From positions 30,276,038-30,340,037 of the forward strand of contig CM064512.1 of the NCBI GenBank assembly GCA_032716605.1: 64,000 bases of DNA. Reading direction: 5' to 3'. Both the position numbers and the translations under genes were made by a program. The stretch's first letter is position 1; each line of letters opens with the position of its first letter. Of this stretch, positions 50,562-60,500 are shown in pieces. The notes under the pieces are model-generated. The model did no database searches and had not been told where the DNA came from. It saw only the letters and a program-made list of their open reading frames with translations. This DNA is from Paralithodes platypus (taxonomy: Eukaryota > Arthropoda > Malacostraca > Decapoda > Lithodidae).

Positions 50562-53501
50562 ATGGAGCCCACACGTCCCTCACGCTCGCTCCCTGATGAC
50601 ACAACCAGCCCTCCTTCTGGTGCTGTTAGCCGCCGTGGAAGGCAGAGGGTGGCTGCCAAAGACCCTAGCTACCAGTACGACACGCCCTACAGCTCAGAGG
50701 ACGAAGCACCAGCACCCAAAGCACGAAAAACACGTGCAAGCAGGGCAATGGCACAGAGGTCATTGGTCTTTCGGGACACTGCCACCACGACCCAGGCCAC
50801 TGCAACAACCACTACCACCACCACTGCCACCACTGCCACCCCTGCCACCCCTGCCACCGGTACCAGCGACGCAGGAGGCCGCCCTAGGGCTGCATTACCT
50901 GCGGGGGCAGGAAAAATGAAAGGCACGGGCGTAGGGAAGAGAACCCGTACGCCAGCCACAGTGCCCCTACCACCACCACCACCACCACCAGCTGCCGCCC
51001 CTGCTGCCCCTGCCGCCCCTGCTGCCCCTGCCGCCCCTGCCGCCCCTGCCCAAGGAACAGGGAAGGGGAAGGGGAAAGGGAGAGGGAAAGCGACTGCTGG
51101 CCCTGGTGTCCCTGCCGGCCCTGCTGCCCCTGCTGCCCCTGCCGCCCCTGCCGCCCCTGCCGCCCCTGCTGCCCCTGCCGCCCCTGCCCAAGGAACAGGG
51201 AAGGGGAAGGGGAAAGGGAGAGGGAAAGCGACTGGGAAAGCGACTGCTGGCCCTGGTGTCCCTGCCGGCCCTGCTGCCCCTGTTGCCCCTGCCGCCCATG
51301 CCGCCCCTGCCCAAGGAACAGAGAGAAGGGCGACAGGCACCACCATCATCTTGCCATCAAGGCCACGCACCACTGCTGCCCCTGCCGCCCATGCCGCCCC
51401 TGCCCAAGGAACAGAGAGAAGGGCGACAGGCACCACCATCATCTTGCCATCAAGGCCACGCACCACTGCTGCCCCTGCCGCCGCCGCTGCCGCCGCCCCT
51501 GCCGCCGCCCCTGCCACCGCCTCTGCTGTCCCTGTCCATAAGACTCCCGCACGTGCCAAAGTGACCCGAAAAACTCTGACACCATCTAAGTATGCCACCC
51601 TGCTGTTTGATGGTGATTCGCAGGACATTGGCAGCCCGGGTTTCGACGACGAATCCCTAGCACGGGACCAAGGGTGGGGGGATTTGGGAGTGGACAGTGG
51701 GAGTGAGTCCGACGTCGGTGACGAAAATGAGGAAGGGCATCGTCTGTCAAGTGAAGAGGAGGGTAATGATGATGAAGTGCTGTATCGCGACCATGGAAGC
51801 GATATTTCAGACGATGAAGCAGACGCAGACGACATTCCGATCCCTGAGCTGCCTTCGTTCGATTGGTCTGACGGGGTCAATTTTGTACCTGACGTGCCCC
51901 AGTTCAATCCTGGGACGTCAGGAACAACTGACGACTGGCCCTGTGATGATCAAGCGAACGAAAGCGACTTCTTCCTCGCTTTTTTCGACATGGAGGTAAT
52001 GACGTACATCGTTGCCCAAACAAACGCCTACTACAGGTGGGTGTTTGGCAGATTGGACGTCCTTTCTCCAAAAGCGAGAATACGAGGCTGGGTGGATACG
52101 ACTGTGGAAGAATTTATGACGTTCTTTGCCTTGTTGTTCCTCATGCCTCTGATCAAGAAGCATGTGTTGCAACACTATTGGAAGCACGACCCTCTCATCG
52201 CCACCCCAACTTTCAATAAGTTCATGACTCGTGACAGATTTTTGTTGCTGCTAAGATTTATGCACTTTGCAGACAACGAAAATCCTAACAGGATTGACAG
52301 GATATGGAAAGTTCGGGATGTGTTCACCATGTTGTTGGAGAGGTATAGGAAATACTTTTACCCCTTCCTCAATTTGGTGATTGATGAGTCGCTCGTGCTC
52401 TTCAAAGGACGTCTTGTTTTCAAGCAGTATATCCCCTTGAAGAGGCATAGGTTCGGAATCAAGCTCTTCGTGTTGTGCGACTGTGAAACTGGAATAGTGC
52501 TTGACATGATCGTGTATACAGGAACTGACATTGACGTACCGAAAGCCGCTGCCAATGACCCCATGGGCATGTCAGGTGCCATCGTCAGGAAAATGTTGGC
52601 ACCTTACCTGGGCAAAGGCCACATCATCTACACTGACAACTGGTATACTTCTCCTGCTCTCTGCCAGTTTCTTTATGACAACCAAACGGGGTCATGTGGG
52701 ACTGTCAGAAAGACAAGAAAGTTTATGCCAAAGTTCACAGGTGATGTCATTCCTCTCACAGATGCCTCCTCCAGTGACACACCTTCAGAAGACGACCTGG
52801 CCCAGGAACACCGCGAGAGGCATGTGCGAAGAAGGCGACGAAAGGGGCAGAAATACAAGCAGCTCGAGAAGTGTGGGAAACTGATAGCCCTGAAGTGGAA
52901 GGATAAGCGAGACGTCCACCTGCTTTCCACCGTCCACACAGGTGCCCAGGTGGATTCTGGCAAAATCCACTACCGAACCAGGAAGACAATCTACAAGCCC
53001 GACATGGTAGTGGACTACACAAAAAACATGCGCCTGGTGGACAAGTCTGACTGTCAGCTGTCAGGCGTTGAGTGTCTGAGGAAGACTGTGAAGTGGTATC
53101 ACAAGCTCTTCCTCCACCTAGTTGACATAACGATGCTGAACGCCTACAACTTGTGGTTGGTGAAAAAGGATATGGCCCCAAACCAGAAGCTGAAATTCCG
53201 GGAGTTCGTGTACAACGTCTCCTACCAACTCCTGGAGAAGTATGGCACCACCACTCACAGACGTACGGCATGGCGTGGGGATCACGTTCCTGACCGCATC
53301 CAGCTGGGTGTCGAAAGACACTGCCCCATCAACACTGAGATGCTTGGCACTCGCCACAGGCAGGCGCAGTGCACCGTCTGCAGCTCCAGTGTCAGGAAAC
53401 CCCATGTCACGAAAAGAGTCACCTCAATGTGCGCCGAGTGCAAAGTTCCACTCTGCCTGGGTGACTGCTTCAGGGACTACCACACCTTCAAGAACTACTG
53501 A
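50562..53501 (+). CDS. piggyBac transposase
   Basis: 979 residues with no stop. The transposase domain (DDE_Tnp_1_7 type) starts near residue 465 (NESDFFLAFFDMEVMTYIV). Catalytic Asp residues are visible in the expected motifs: D608 in VIDESLVLFKGR, D692 in IIYTDNWYTS, and D827 with D830 in LVDKSDCQ. A cysteine-rich domain closes the protein, residues about 937-979 (CTVCSSS...CAECKVPLCLGDCFRDYH), which binds the element ends in this family. It cuts and pastes at TTAA without leaving scars. The first 460 residues are unusual: a Pro/Ala-rich region with PAAP repeats, Gly/Lys runs, and a 31-residue tandem duplication (51,312-51,497), then an acidic stretch. The start at 50,562 lies 186 bases inside the element, in a good position. 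Confidence 0.95.
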   Translation: MEPTRPSRSLPDDTTSPPSGAVSRRGRQRVAAKDPSYQYDTPYSSEDEAPAPKARKTRASRAMAQRSLVFRDTATTTQATATTTTTTTATTATPATPATGTSDAGGRPRAALPAGAGKMKGTGVGKRTRTPATVPLPPPPPPPAAAPAAPAAPAAPAAPAAPAQGTGKGKGKGRGKATAGPGVPAGPAAPAAPAAPAAPAAPAAPAAPAQGTGKGKGKGRGKATGKATAGPGVPAGPAAPVAPAAHAAPAQGTERRATGTTIILPSRPRTTAAPAAHAAPAQGTERRATGTTIILPSRPRTTAAPAAAAAAAPAAAPATASAVPVHKTPARAKVTRKTLTPSKYATLLFDGDSQDIGSPGFDDESLARDQGWGDLGVDSGSESDVGDENEEGHRLSSEEEGNDDEVLYRDHGSDISDDEADADDIPIPELPSFDWSDGVNFVPDVPQFNPGTSGTTDDWPCDDQANESDFFLAFFDMEVMTYIVAQTNAYYRWVFGRLDVLSPKARIRGWVDTTVEEFMTFFALLFLMPLIKKHVLQHYWKHDPLIATPTFNKFMTRDRFLLLLRFMHFADNENPNRIDRIWKVRDVFTMLLERYRKYFYPFLNLVIDESLVLFKGRLVFKQYIPLKRHRFGIKLFVLCDCETGIVLDMIVYTGTDIDVPKAAANDPMGMSGAIVRKMLAPYLGKGHIIYTDNWYTSPALCQFLYDNQTGSCGTVRKTRKFMPKFTGDVIPLTDASSSDTPSEDDLAQEHRERHVRRRRRKGQKYKQLEKCGKLIALKWKDKRDVHLLSTVHTGAQVDSGKIHYRTRKTIYKPDMVVDYTKNMRLVDKSDCQLSGVECLRKTVKWYHKLFLHLVDITMLNAYNLWLVKKDMAPNQKLKFREFVYNVSYQLLEKYGTTTHRRTAWRGDHVPDRIQLGVERHCPINTEMLGTRHRQAQCTVCSSSVRKPHVTKRVTSMCAECKVPLCLGDCFRDYHTFKNY
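51312..51497 (+). repeat. 93-bp tandem duplication inside the piggyBac N-terminus
   Basis: Two copies, starting CAAGGAACAGAGAGAAGGGC at 51,312 and 51,405, each coding 31 residues. They lie next to GCC/CCT repeats that also vary in number, so the region expands by slippage while keeping the frame. Confidence 0.88.
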
Positions 53502-53640
53502 GTGTCGGCCCCTGCCCTGCCCTGCCCTGGACTCGCCCCGTGCCCTGCCCTGGACTCGCCACCTGCCCTGCCCTGGACTCGCCCCCTGCCCTGCCCTGCC
53601 CTGGACTCGCGCCCTACCTTACCTGACCTGACCTAATTGA
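53500..53640 (+). repeat. tandem repeat after the piggyBac stop codon
   Basis: Units of CCCTGCCCTGCCCTGGACTC are repeated about four times directly after the stop. No coding role. Confidence 0.8.
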
Positions 53641-53854
53641 TCACGCTACCTCATAATGTAACATATATATAATATAATGTATAAGTTCCAAAGATGTCCC
53701 TGTGATATAGCTTTTACATTATATAATTGTATGTTTCATTATTTAGTTTATAAGTTTCAAAGATTTACATGTAATATGCCTTATTTTTTAGTATATCAAT
53801 ATATATGTTTGTTATTAGCCAAAGTAATGTGTATATAATTATTTTCTTACCTCA

Positions 53855-53947
53855 AATGAATTGTACAAAAATAAATATGTTTCAATAAATCCTGTCAAAC
53901 CTACTAAGATAATAAAAAAAAAAACAATAAAAAAAAAAAAAAAAAAA
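53855..53947 (+). terminator. piggyBac polyadenylation region
   Basis: AATAAA occurs at about 53,869 and again near 53,884 (CAATAAATCC), followed by A-rich runs. The position, about 370 bases after the stop codon, fits the end of the transposase mRNA. Confidence 0.5.
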
Positions 53948-54084
53948 ACAAGGTCATGTCATTGTATTCTTACAATATGATATATTCTATGAATATTTCA
54001 TATTGTTTGAATACAATGGCATGATCTTGTAAAAACAAAAATTTATCAAAAAATTTCTAGACAATATAAAACCTTCCCCATAAC

Positions 54085-54167
54085 CCCCTCCTGGATTCGA
54101 TCCCACTACCCTACGACACTTTGAGTTTTCCAGTCCGCAACCTTACCAACCATGCCACAGGAGCTCA
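54085..54167 (-). repeat. tRNA-Ser-like remnant
   Basis: On the minus strand: GGCATGGTTGGTAAGGTT (A box), GGACTGGAAAACTC with GGA in the anticodon place, an extended variable region, and GGGATCGAATCC (B box). The acceptor stem CTCCTG/CAGGAG pairs. The GGACT..AA layout and long variable arm resemble tRNA-Ser. It may be a SINE head or pseudogene. Confidence 0.5.
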
Positions 54168-55244
54168 TACCAAATATCACTCAAAACTTTGTGTCTACAA
54201 TCGAAATGACAATATACAAAAAAAAATGAATTATCCCACCAATTTACGTTTGTAAATTGATGGGATTATCAATTATATCATACCAAGGTTTATAAAAGTT
54301 TGTCTCTGTCAAGAATTAAGAATTATATAACTTTATTCTGTCAAAAATTGCCCAAACACTCAGCAAAATTGCCCCTCTCAGTGTGACTCCACTCATTTTC
54401 ACACGGTCAAGCGGTCACGAGGTGACCCTTGCCGCTCCTTGATGCTCCAGGTATAGCAGCTCTGTCTGGGAACAAAATTGGTATAAATACAATAATGGAT
54501 AAAATACTCTTCACAAATACATTTGTGTTGTATAATATTGTAAAACAAAATGAATAATAACTGTGTGGGTGTCGAAAATTGCTCAACCAGCTTTCTTATG
54601 TCTCGCCTACGCGCGTATATTGGATTATACATAGTCATGACTGTCATACAAATAATTGCAGTAGGTCTCGAATATACATTTAGATTGCATATTACTTCGA
54701 AATAAATAAGTAAACGTTTCTCTGGTGGCAATCTACCCTTTCGCAAGTGTAAGGAGACACCAGTCTATATTTAGCCCTCTATCACAAAAGGCAATCTGCC
54801 TGTGTTGACTCAGCACCATCGCTGGTGGTCTATAATATAGTACTTTATTTACAGTCAATGGCCTACATGTTTCTGTGGTACTTCACATGTGTCTAAAATG
54901 CAATGTCTGCTTGCATAAAAATGCAATTCTGAAGTCCATTTATACGTACGACATATGCATGTCTCAGTTTCTCTCTCTCTCTCTCCATTCCTGACTCATG
55001 TTATTGTAGACCTGTTGATGGCAACGAACACCAGCCATCTGGTAGACATAAGGTTCAAAATACCAAACATCAATACACCTGGGGCGCCTCCACAATTATC
55101 ACAAAGCTGGTTATCTATCTAGAGATCTGCCTGACTTCCATCTCTCCACGACTCACTCACTCACTCACTGCACCCCTGCATGCCTCCCTCCCACCCACCC
55201 ACCCCCAACCCACCCTTTCAGGCTTCCGTCTGCTAGAAACACAT

Positions 55245-55600
55245 TCACAATTTGCGTAAATATCGCATCAATTGGGCTATATGCGGTATATTCCTTGTTA
55301 TATGGGACGCCTACATATGTACACGTCTTTATTATAGCATGAGAGTGCTCTAAATACAAGATTTACGTGATATTTATGGCGTAACACACCCTCTCCCCCT
55401 TTCATTCCCACCACAACTCACTCACACCTTGGTTCACGCATAGAAACTCATTGATAATGTGCGTAAATATCGCATGAATTGGTCTATATGCGGTATATTT
55501 TGATATATGGCACGTATACATACGTACAAGTCTGTATTATAGCATGACAGTGCTCTACGTACAAGATATATGTGATATGTATGGCGTAAACCACACTCTC
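55245..55600. repeat. diverged tandem duplication, about 200 bp per unit
   Basis: Two units carry GCGTAAATATCGCAT, CTATATGCGGTATAT and ATTATAGCATGA in the same order (from about 55,251 and 55,460). Confidence 0.65.
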
Positions 55601-56097
55601 AGCTCATAAATTGCCGCCAAACCTCCAACACATCTTCATTCCCGCCTAAAAATTATCTTATAATTCCCTTATATATTGCAATTTTTGGTCACTATGAGGC
55701 ATATTCATTGTTATATGGGTGCCCTACACACGTATACATACTCTACATAGCCTAAAAGGGCTCAAAAAAGGACATATACGTGATAATACGCGGTAACCCA
55801 CCCTCTCCTCCCTCTCCTTCTATCCCCTGCGCGCGTAAATATTCGGCAGGGAAATCTCGCCGCTCGATGACAATCTAGCCGCGCGGTGCCATTCGCTCCA
55901 CATTTTTCAACTACGGACCGTTCCCCTACCCCCCCCAGACATTTTTTGGGGGGTCAAATATATATGGGCCGATGCACGCAAACATTCCCTACACGATGAT
56001 GTACTTTTTATCGAAATTGGCAATAGGTCCCAAAATCATCATAGGTGCGCACAGTCTTACCCTGTAGAAAACCCCCTGTGCGCCGCGGAGAGGTTAA

Positions 56098-57510
56098 GTC
56101 AACTCCACTAATTTTAACTAGTATGTGTGAGTTTGAGGGTATTGTATGTACTATCTCTCTAATCATGTCTTCTGCAGGCTTAGTTAGTAGTTTTCCTGTG
56201 AGCTCTTTGGTTCCATCTGGGCGTGTTTTTACCTTTTTGTCACAAAACAAACATATATCAGGGAAAATACCCACAGTAGACACTGTGGGTACTACTAGAT
56301 TCATTGCTAGTAGGCCGAACAGCTGCGGCTGATGATGATACAGAGCGCAAAACCTTCATTTCTTGTTCTAATTTGTCATGAATAGGCCTAAACACAGGTT
56401 GAATTGCAGTAAAGTTCTGGTAGCATTTGCTGTGGTAACCATCATCCTCTCCTGGGTCACTTGGTAATGTATCAATAACTGCTTTGTACTTTGATGTTTG
56501 GAAGTTCTTTCTAGATTTCATAGCTTCGGCAGCATGTGTCACTACAGCCCATTTGTCAGGCTGCCAGGGTAGAATCTTGTCTTTAATGGGCAGAACATTT
56601 ATAATACATACATCTGGAGGGCAATGGCTGCTGGGCACATGCTGAAAAGGAAGGACAAAAGCGACATTGTAGACTTGTGATGATTAAATCAAATTGGTAA
56701 TTGATGTCAATTCTATTATAATAATATAATCAATTCGGGATTCAAAATAAAATAATACGAGCTGAGTGATGTAGCATACCGATATCATCATCTGGGCTTG
56801 CCATTTTGAAGTGGGGCCGATCATCAGAAAAAAGTGCCTTTGATTAAAAATCATCACACCGTACCTACGAAGAAAGCAAAAACGCCAGTGAATATGTTTA
56901 TTTAAGTAATGAACTTTGGACACAACGGTTTTCAAGTTTGTTCTCCAAAGTGTAATTGAGACCCCTTTAGATCCTTCTTAAATTAAAACTCCACAAAATA
57001 TTGTTTCTTAAGTTGCATATTTCTAATTAGTGATACAGAAGGGATGAACAATGTGAAATTCAGCATTGGTTTCCAAAGTGTAAACATGACCTATTTAGAA
57101 TCTTCCTGGCCCTTCTTAAGTAAAAATGCCAGGGAACATCTTGTCTTAAGTTATGTATTTAGGATAAGTTATGTAAGGGGATCCACTAGTATAAGTTTCA
57201 ATTTTGTTCTCCAAAGTGTAATTGAAACCCTCGTGAACCCTCCACAAGAACCCTTCTTAAATGGAACCCCCAGAATTTGTGTTTTCTTAAGTTGCATATA
57301 TCAATCTGGTAGTATAATGGTATTAATCCATGTTAATTTCAGCCTTGTTCTCCAAAGTGTAAATGAAGGCTTCATTTTTGGGGGGTTTAGGGGTCTGCCC
57401 CCTCTAAACCCCAGGAATGCTACACTTAAGAAATGATTTTTTTTCATTCACCTATTAGTAGCAACAGATTAAAACCATCAAACCTTTCGTTCCCAAAAGA
57501 GTAAATGAAC
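56098..57510 (-). pseudogene. decayed Academ-related gene, right arm, outer part
   Basis: The inverted counterpart of 43,727-43,986 and 47,324-48,484. The frame at 56,638-56,258 (CPPDVCIINV, YHSKCYQNF) matches the left arm nearly residue for residue, and the frame at 56,304-56,098 holds CLFCDKKVKTRPDGTKELTGKL. Outside the gene the two arms share a series of short blocks reading CACTTTGGAGAACAA at intervals. Confidence 0.72.
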
Positions 57511-58150
57511 TCCAGTGGGCTCCCCTACTAACTATACCTTGAGCAATTTACCATGTGTATATTATTAATTATGTACCTCTCCCTGCTACGTTCCAATGAG
57601 TACAGATTCTTATCCCATTAAGCCCCAGCTGAATTAATAAAAATGCACACTCCAGACCAAGCCACTTCTCATTTGCATCTCCTGAAAACACATGGGATCG
57701 GTTAGTAATGAAGGAAAAAAACAAAAAAAAAGCTCACCTAGGTCATTTAGGGGTCCTGGGGGGCGGCGGAAATTCGCAATTAACATTGGGTGATGGGTAA
57801 GCAAAATACTGGAAACTAGCTCACGCGCGCGCCCACACACACGTGGCAGGATTTGGGGGGTTGCCGACCATCGGTGGGATCCTAGAGCAGTTCCCATACA
57901 AATCTGAACCCTCTACAAGCCTTCTATCAATGGTCAATAAGAGCCGTCCACTATAGCCGACGCTGGTACTGGCAGGGAGTTACAATTCCGTCGACTTACG
58001 TCCGACGCTGGTGCTTTGAGGGTTAAACGCTCTTAGTAGTGTATATATTTTACTGAATTTTTATATGAGGTGAAGTTTTTCTGTACACTCTCTAGGTCAT
58101 CTATTTCACCTAATTAAGCATGGGGATGTTACATTATTAAGTTACAATAC
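57511..58150. other. non-coding, nothing recognised
   Basis: No gene. Short G-rich and A-rich runs and CACACGTG-like patches occur, and GGGTTAAACGC near 58,018 resembles a piggyBac-type end, but no partner end is seen. Confidence 0.45.
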
Positions 58151-58159
58151 TCTTTTTCT

Positions 58160-59283
58160 GTTGCGCTAAACATATTGAATGCCTTCGATGGAGTCTGGCA
58201 CAAATCTCTCATTTCCAAACTACCCTCCTTCGGTTTCTATTCCTCCATCTGCGCCTTTGTATCTAATTTCCTTTCCATCCGTTCCATAGCTGCGTTTGTG
58301 GATTACCATCGTTCATTTCCTCAACCTATCATCTCCAGACCCATTCACTCATATGCTGACGACTCTACATTACACTATTCCACTAGCCTTCCACAACACC
58401 ATTCACAGCAGGAACTACAAAACTCACGTAAGGAGGCAATAAAACACCTATCTTCTGATCACTCTACTATTTATTATGTTCTCTCCACCAACCAACTTTA
58501 CTCCTAAACTCGATTAATGAAATTAACAAACACATGTGGCAGTCCGAGGATTAGAACCTCTCTAATTGGGGCAGAGAAAACCTTGTTACTTTCAATGCTG
58601 CCAAAATTCAATTTCTCCATCTGTCTACTCATCGCCCCCTTCCTTTTAACTATGACCTACTGTTCAACAACATACAAATTAATCCTTTATCTTCTCTTAT
58701 ATTATCGGTATCTCTTTTTCTTCTGATATCTCTTGGAAAGATCATATTACCACTCAAAAACAGCTTCCGAGAAGCTTGGTGTGCTCAACCGCTTCCAGGG
58801 GTTCTTTTCCCCGGCGCCGCTTCATGCTCTCTACAGGGACACAGTTTGTCCATGTTTTTTAGTATTGTTAACAAGTGTGGGGAGGATCCTCTCACACAGC
58901 ATTTCTAAACAAAATAGAAAAGAAAGCCTTCCGTCTCAGTAACTCAGGGCCACTCACAAATTCTCTGCAGTCTCTCTCTCTTCGCCGCAATGTTGCATCT
59001 CTCTCACTATTCTACCGCTATTACAATAATCATTGTTCCTCAGAGCTCTCTCAGTGTATACCACCCACTCTACGTAGAGCACGTAGCACCCGTCTTGCAA
59101 CACAATCCCACCCCAACTCTGTGCAGCTCTCCAAGCCAATAGTGAAACGATATTTCACAAATGTTCTATTCAACAGCTGAGCTCTGGAACTCTCTCCCAG
59201 AATCAGTATTTCCCTCTTCCTATGACTTGAATTGCTTCAAACTCCGTGTGTCCAGGCATTTTGGCTCGTACTTCTCTTGATTT
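58160..59283 (+). pseudogene. decayed LINE, reverse transcriptase to C-terminus
   Basis: Pieces in several frames follow the order of the LINE at 44,270-47,244. First NAFDGVWHKSLISKLPSFGF, then an internal deletion that joins PIISRP to HSYADDSTLH (catalytic box kept). Later come KTASEKLGVLNRFQGFF, the FLNKIEKKAFRL segment, SLRRNVASLSLFYRYYNNHC, and finally ELWNSLPESVF...HFGSYFS with a stop near 59,280. It is clearly a relative of the CR1/Jockey-type LINE but much more diverged. It lacks the endonuclease and is non-functional. Confidence 0.82.
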
Positions 59284-59479
59284 TGGTACGGTCACTAGTT
59301 CAACTCTGGGGGAGGCACTTACTACAGGCAGTTCTGCCTTTTGTCTCCCTCACTCATATAGAAAAAAACAAATAATGGTATTTCACAACATGTTTAAGGG
59401 AGAGTTTATTTTTTTTCTGGATCCCCTTCTCCCTCAGGTTTCGCCCAAATATTCTGGCAATATTAAGACCTATGTGTGC
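59284..59479. other. LINE 3' flank, nothing recognised
   Basis: Short non-coding gap before the MITE-like repeat. Confidence 0.4.
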
Positions 59480-59642
59480 CATTTAGATATTGATTTTTTC
59501 CTGGCAAGCAATAGCGAGCCTGTGTAGGAGGAACAAACCTTCGGCTGGGCAATTTATCTACCATATATATAAACATTTATCACAAAGAGGGGTCTATGGT
59601 GTATTCTTTAAAGCTTGATGGATGAATGGAGAGGAAACTAAA
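59480..59642 (+). mobile_element. fragment of the GCGAGC-motif MITE
   Basis: CCTGGCAAGCAATAGCGAGCCTGT at 59,499, then CTTCGGCTGGGCAATTTATCTACC, AAAGAGGGGTCTATGG and AAAGCTTGATGGATG. Each block has a counterpart in the full MITE at 4345-4675. Confidence 0.7.
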
Positions 59643-59645
59643 AAT

Positions 59646-59888
<243 letters not shown>

Positions 59889-60112
59889 ATAAATGAATGA
59901 ATACACATATTTTTAAATTCAGCGTAGGAAGGATCTAAATTTTATCTATTAAAATATTTAACACAAACTTACGAAAAAAGGTTATATAAAAGGTAACTAT
60001 AAATGAATGAATGAATACACATATTTTTAAATTCAGCATAGGAAGGTTCTAAATTTATCTATTTAAATATTTAACACAAACTTACGAAAGAAGGTTATAT
60101 AAAAGGTAACTG
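59889..60112. repeat. tandem duplication, ~112 bp per unit
   Basis: Two units, each running from ATAAATGAATGAATACACAT to TTATATAAAAGGTAACT, with about five differences. Confidence 0.9.
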
Positions 60113-60496
60113 ACAAAGTTAAAGTTATTAAGAAATTTTACAAAAATATGAAAACAATATTATAGCAACAATTATATATATATATATATATTATATGAAC
60201 ACATAAATACAAATCTCTTAAGCCTTTGTCATATGGACAAGTTGTCAGTGTCATTGTTACTCAATTAACCAACTTTGGCTTGGGCTTAAAAGCAGTTACA
60301 CACAACAGGTTAACCAATCTACTTGTATGCTGCTACACAACGCCATTAATATAGTTGTGATAAAATAATGCATGTCACCTTTACATTTTCAATTTTAGCT
60401 TCTTCTTGTATACTAGGGAAAATCTAAACATATCTGAACCCAGTTTGAATATAATGTCTTTGTTACTGTGTGTGTGTGTGTTTGTTCTATTCCGAT
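60113..60496. other. non-coding, nothing recognised
   Basis: AT-rich sequence with a TG run at 60,471-60,482. No gene. Confidence 0.5.
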
Positions 60497-60500
60497 TTAA

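Larger units (their letters stand above)
50376..56093 (+). mobile_element. piggyBac transposon with an intact-looking transposase frame
   Basis: It is flanked by TTAA at 50,372-50,375 and 56,094-56,097. Ends are CCCGGAAGCTGCGGGGAGAC and, reversed, CCTCTCCGCGGCGCACAGGG. The left arm of the surrounding palindrome has the empty site ACTTAATCG. It is 5,718 bp, about twice the length of the best-known piggyBac elements, because of a 2.6-kb 3' non-coding part. The ends match those of the MITE at 3633-4228. Confidence 0.95.
53948..56093 (+). other. piggyBac 3' non-coding part
   Basis: More than 2 kb without a gene. It contains a tRNA-Ser-like remnant (54,085-54,167) and two similar stretches near 55,245-55,370 and 55,440-55,590 (AAATATCGCAT(C/G)AATTGG(G/T)CTATATGCGGTATAT), which look like an old internal duplication with a third, weaker copy near 55,690-55,790. 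The terminal region is at the right edge. Confidence 0.6.
43727..57510. repeat. large palindrome: inverted duplication of a decayed zinc-finger element, with LINE and piggyBac insertions
   Basis: The left arm is 43,727-43,986 plus 47,324-49,075; the right arm is 49,527-50,371 plus 56,098-57,510. Outer ends share GGAG(C/T)CCACTGGAGTTCAT and CTTTTGGGAACGAAAGGTT in inverted orientation. The centre (49,076-49,526) is single-copy. The right arm shows the empty LINE site (TTTAAGAAGGGTTCTTGTGG), and the left arm shows the empty piggyBac site (ACTTAATCGCTAAAG). Arms differ by scattered substitutions and by an indel of about 260 bases near 49,600-49,855 that is absent from the left arm. Confidence 0.88.

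Noticed and set aside
50687..51907. 406-codon open frame on the minus strand
   Set aside because: It lies opposite the GC-rich repeat region of the piggyBac transposase; the GCC/CCT repeats leave several frames open. It has no domain.
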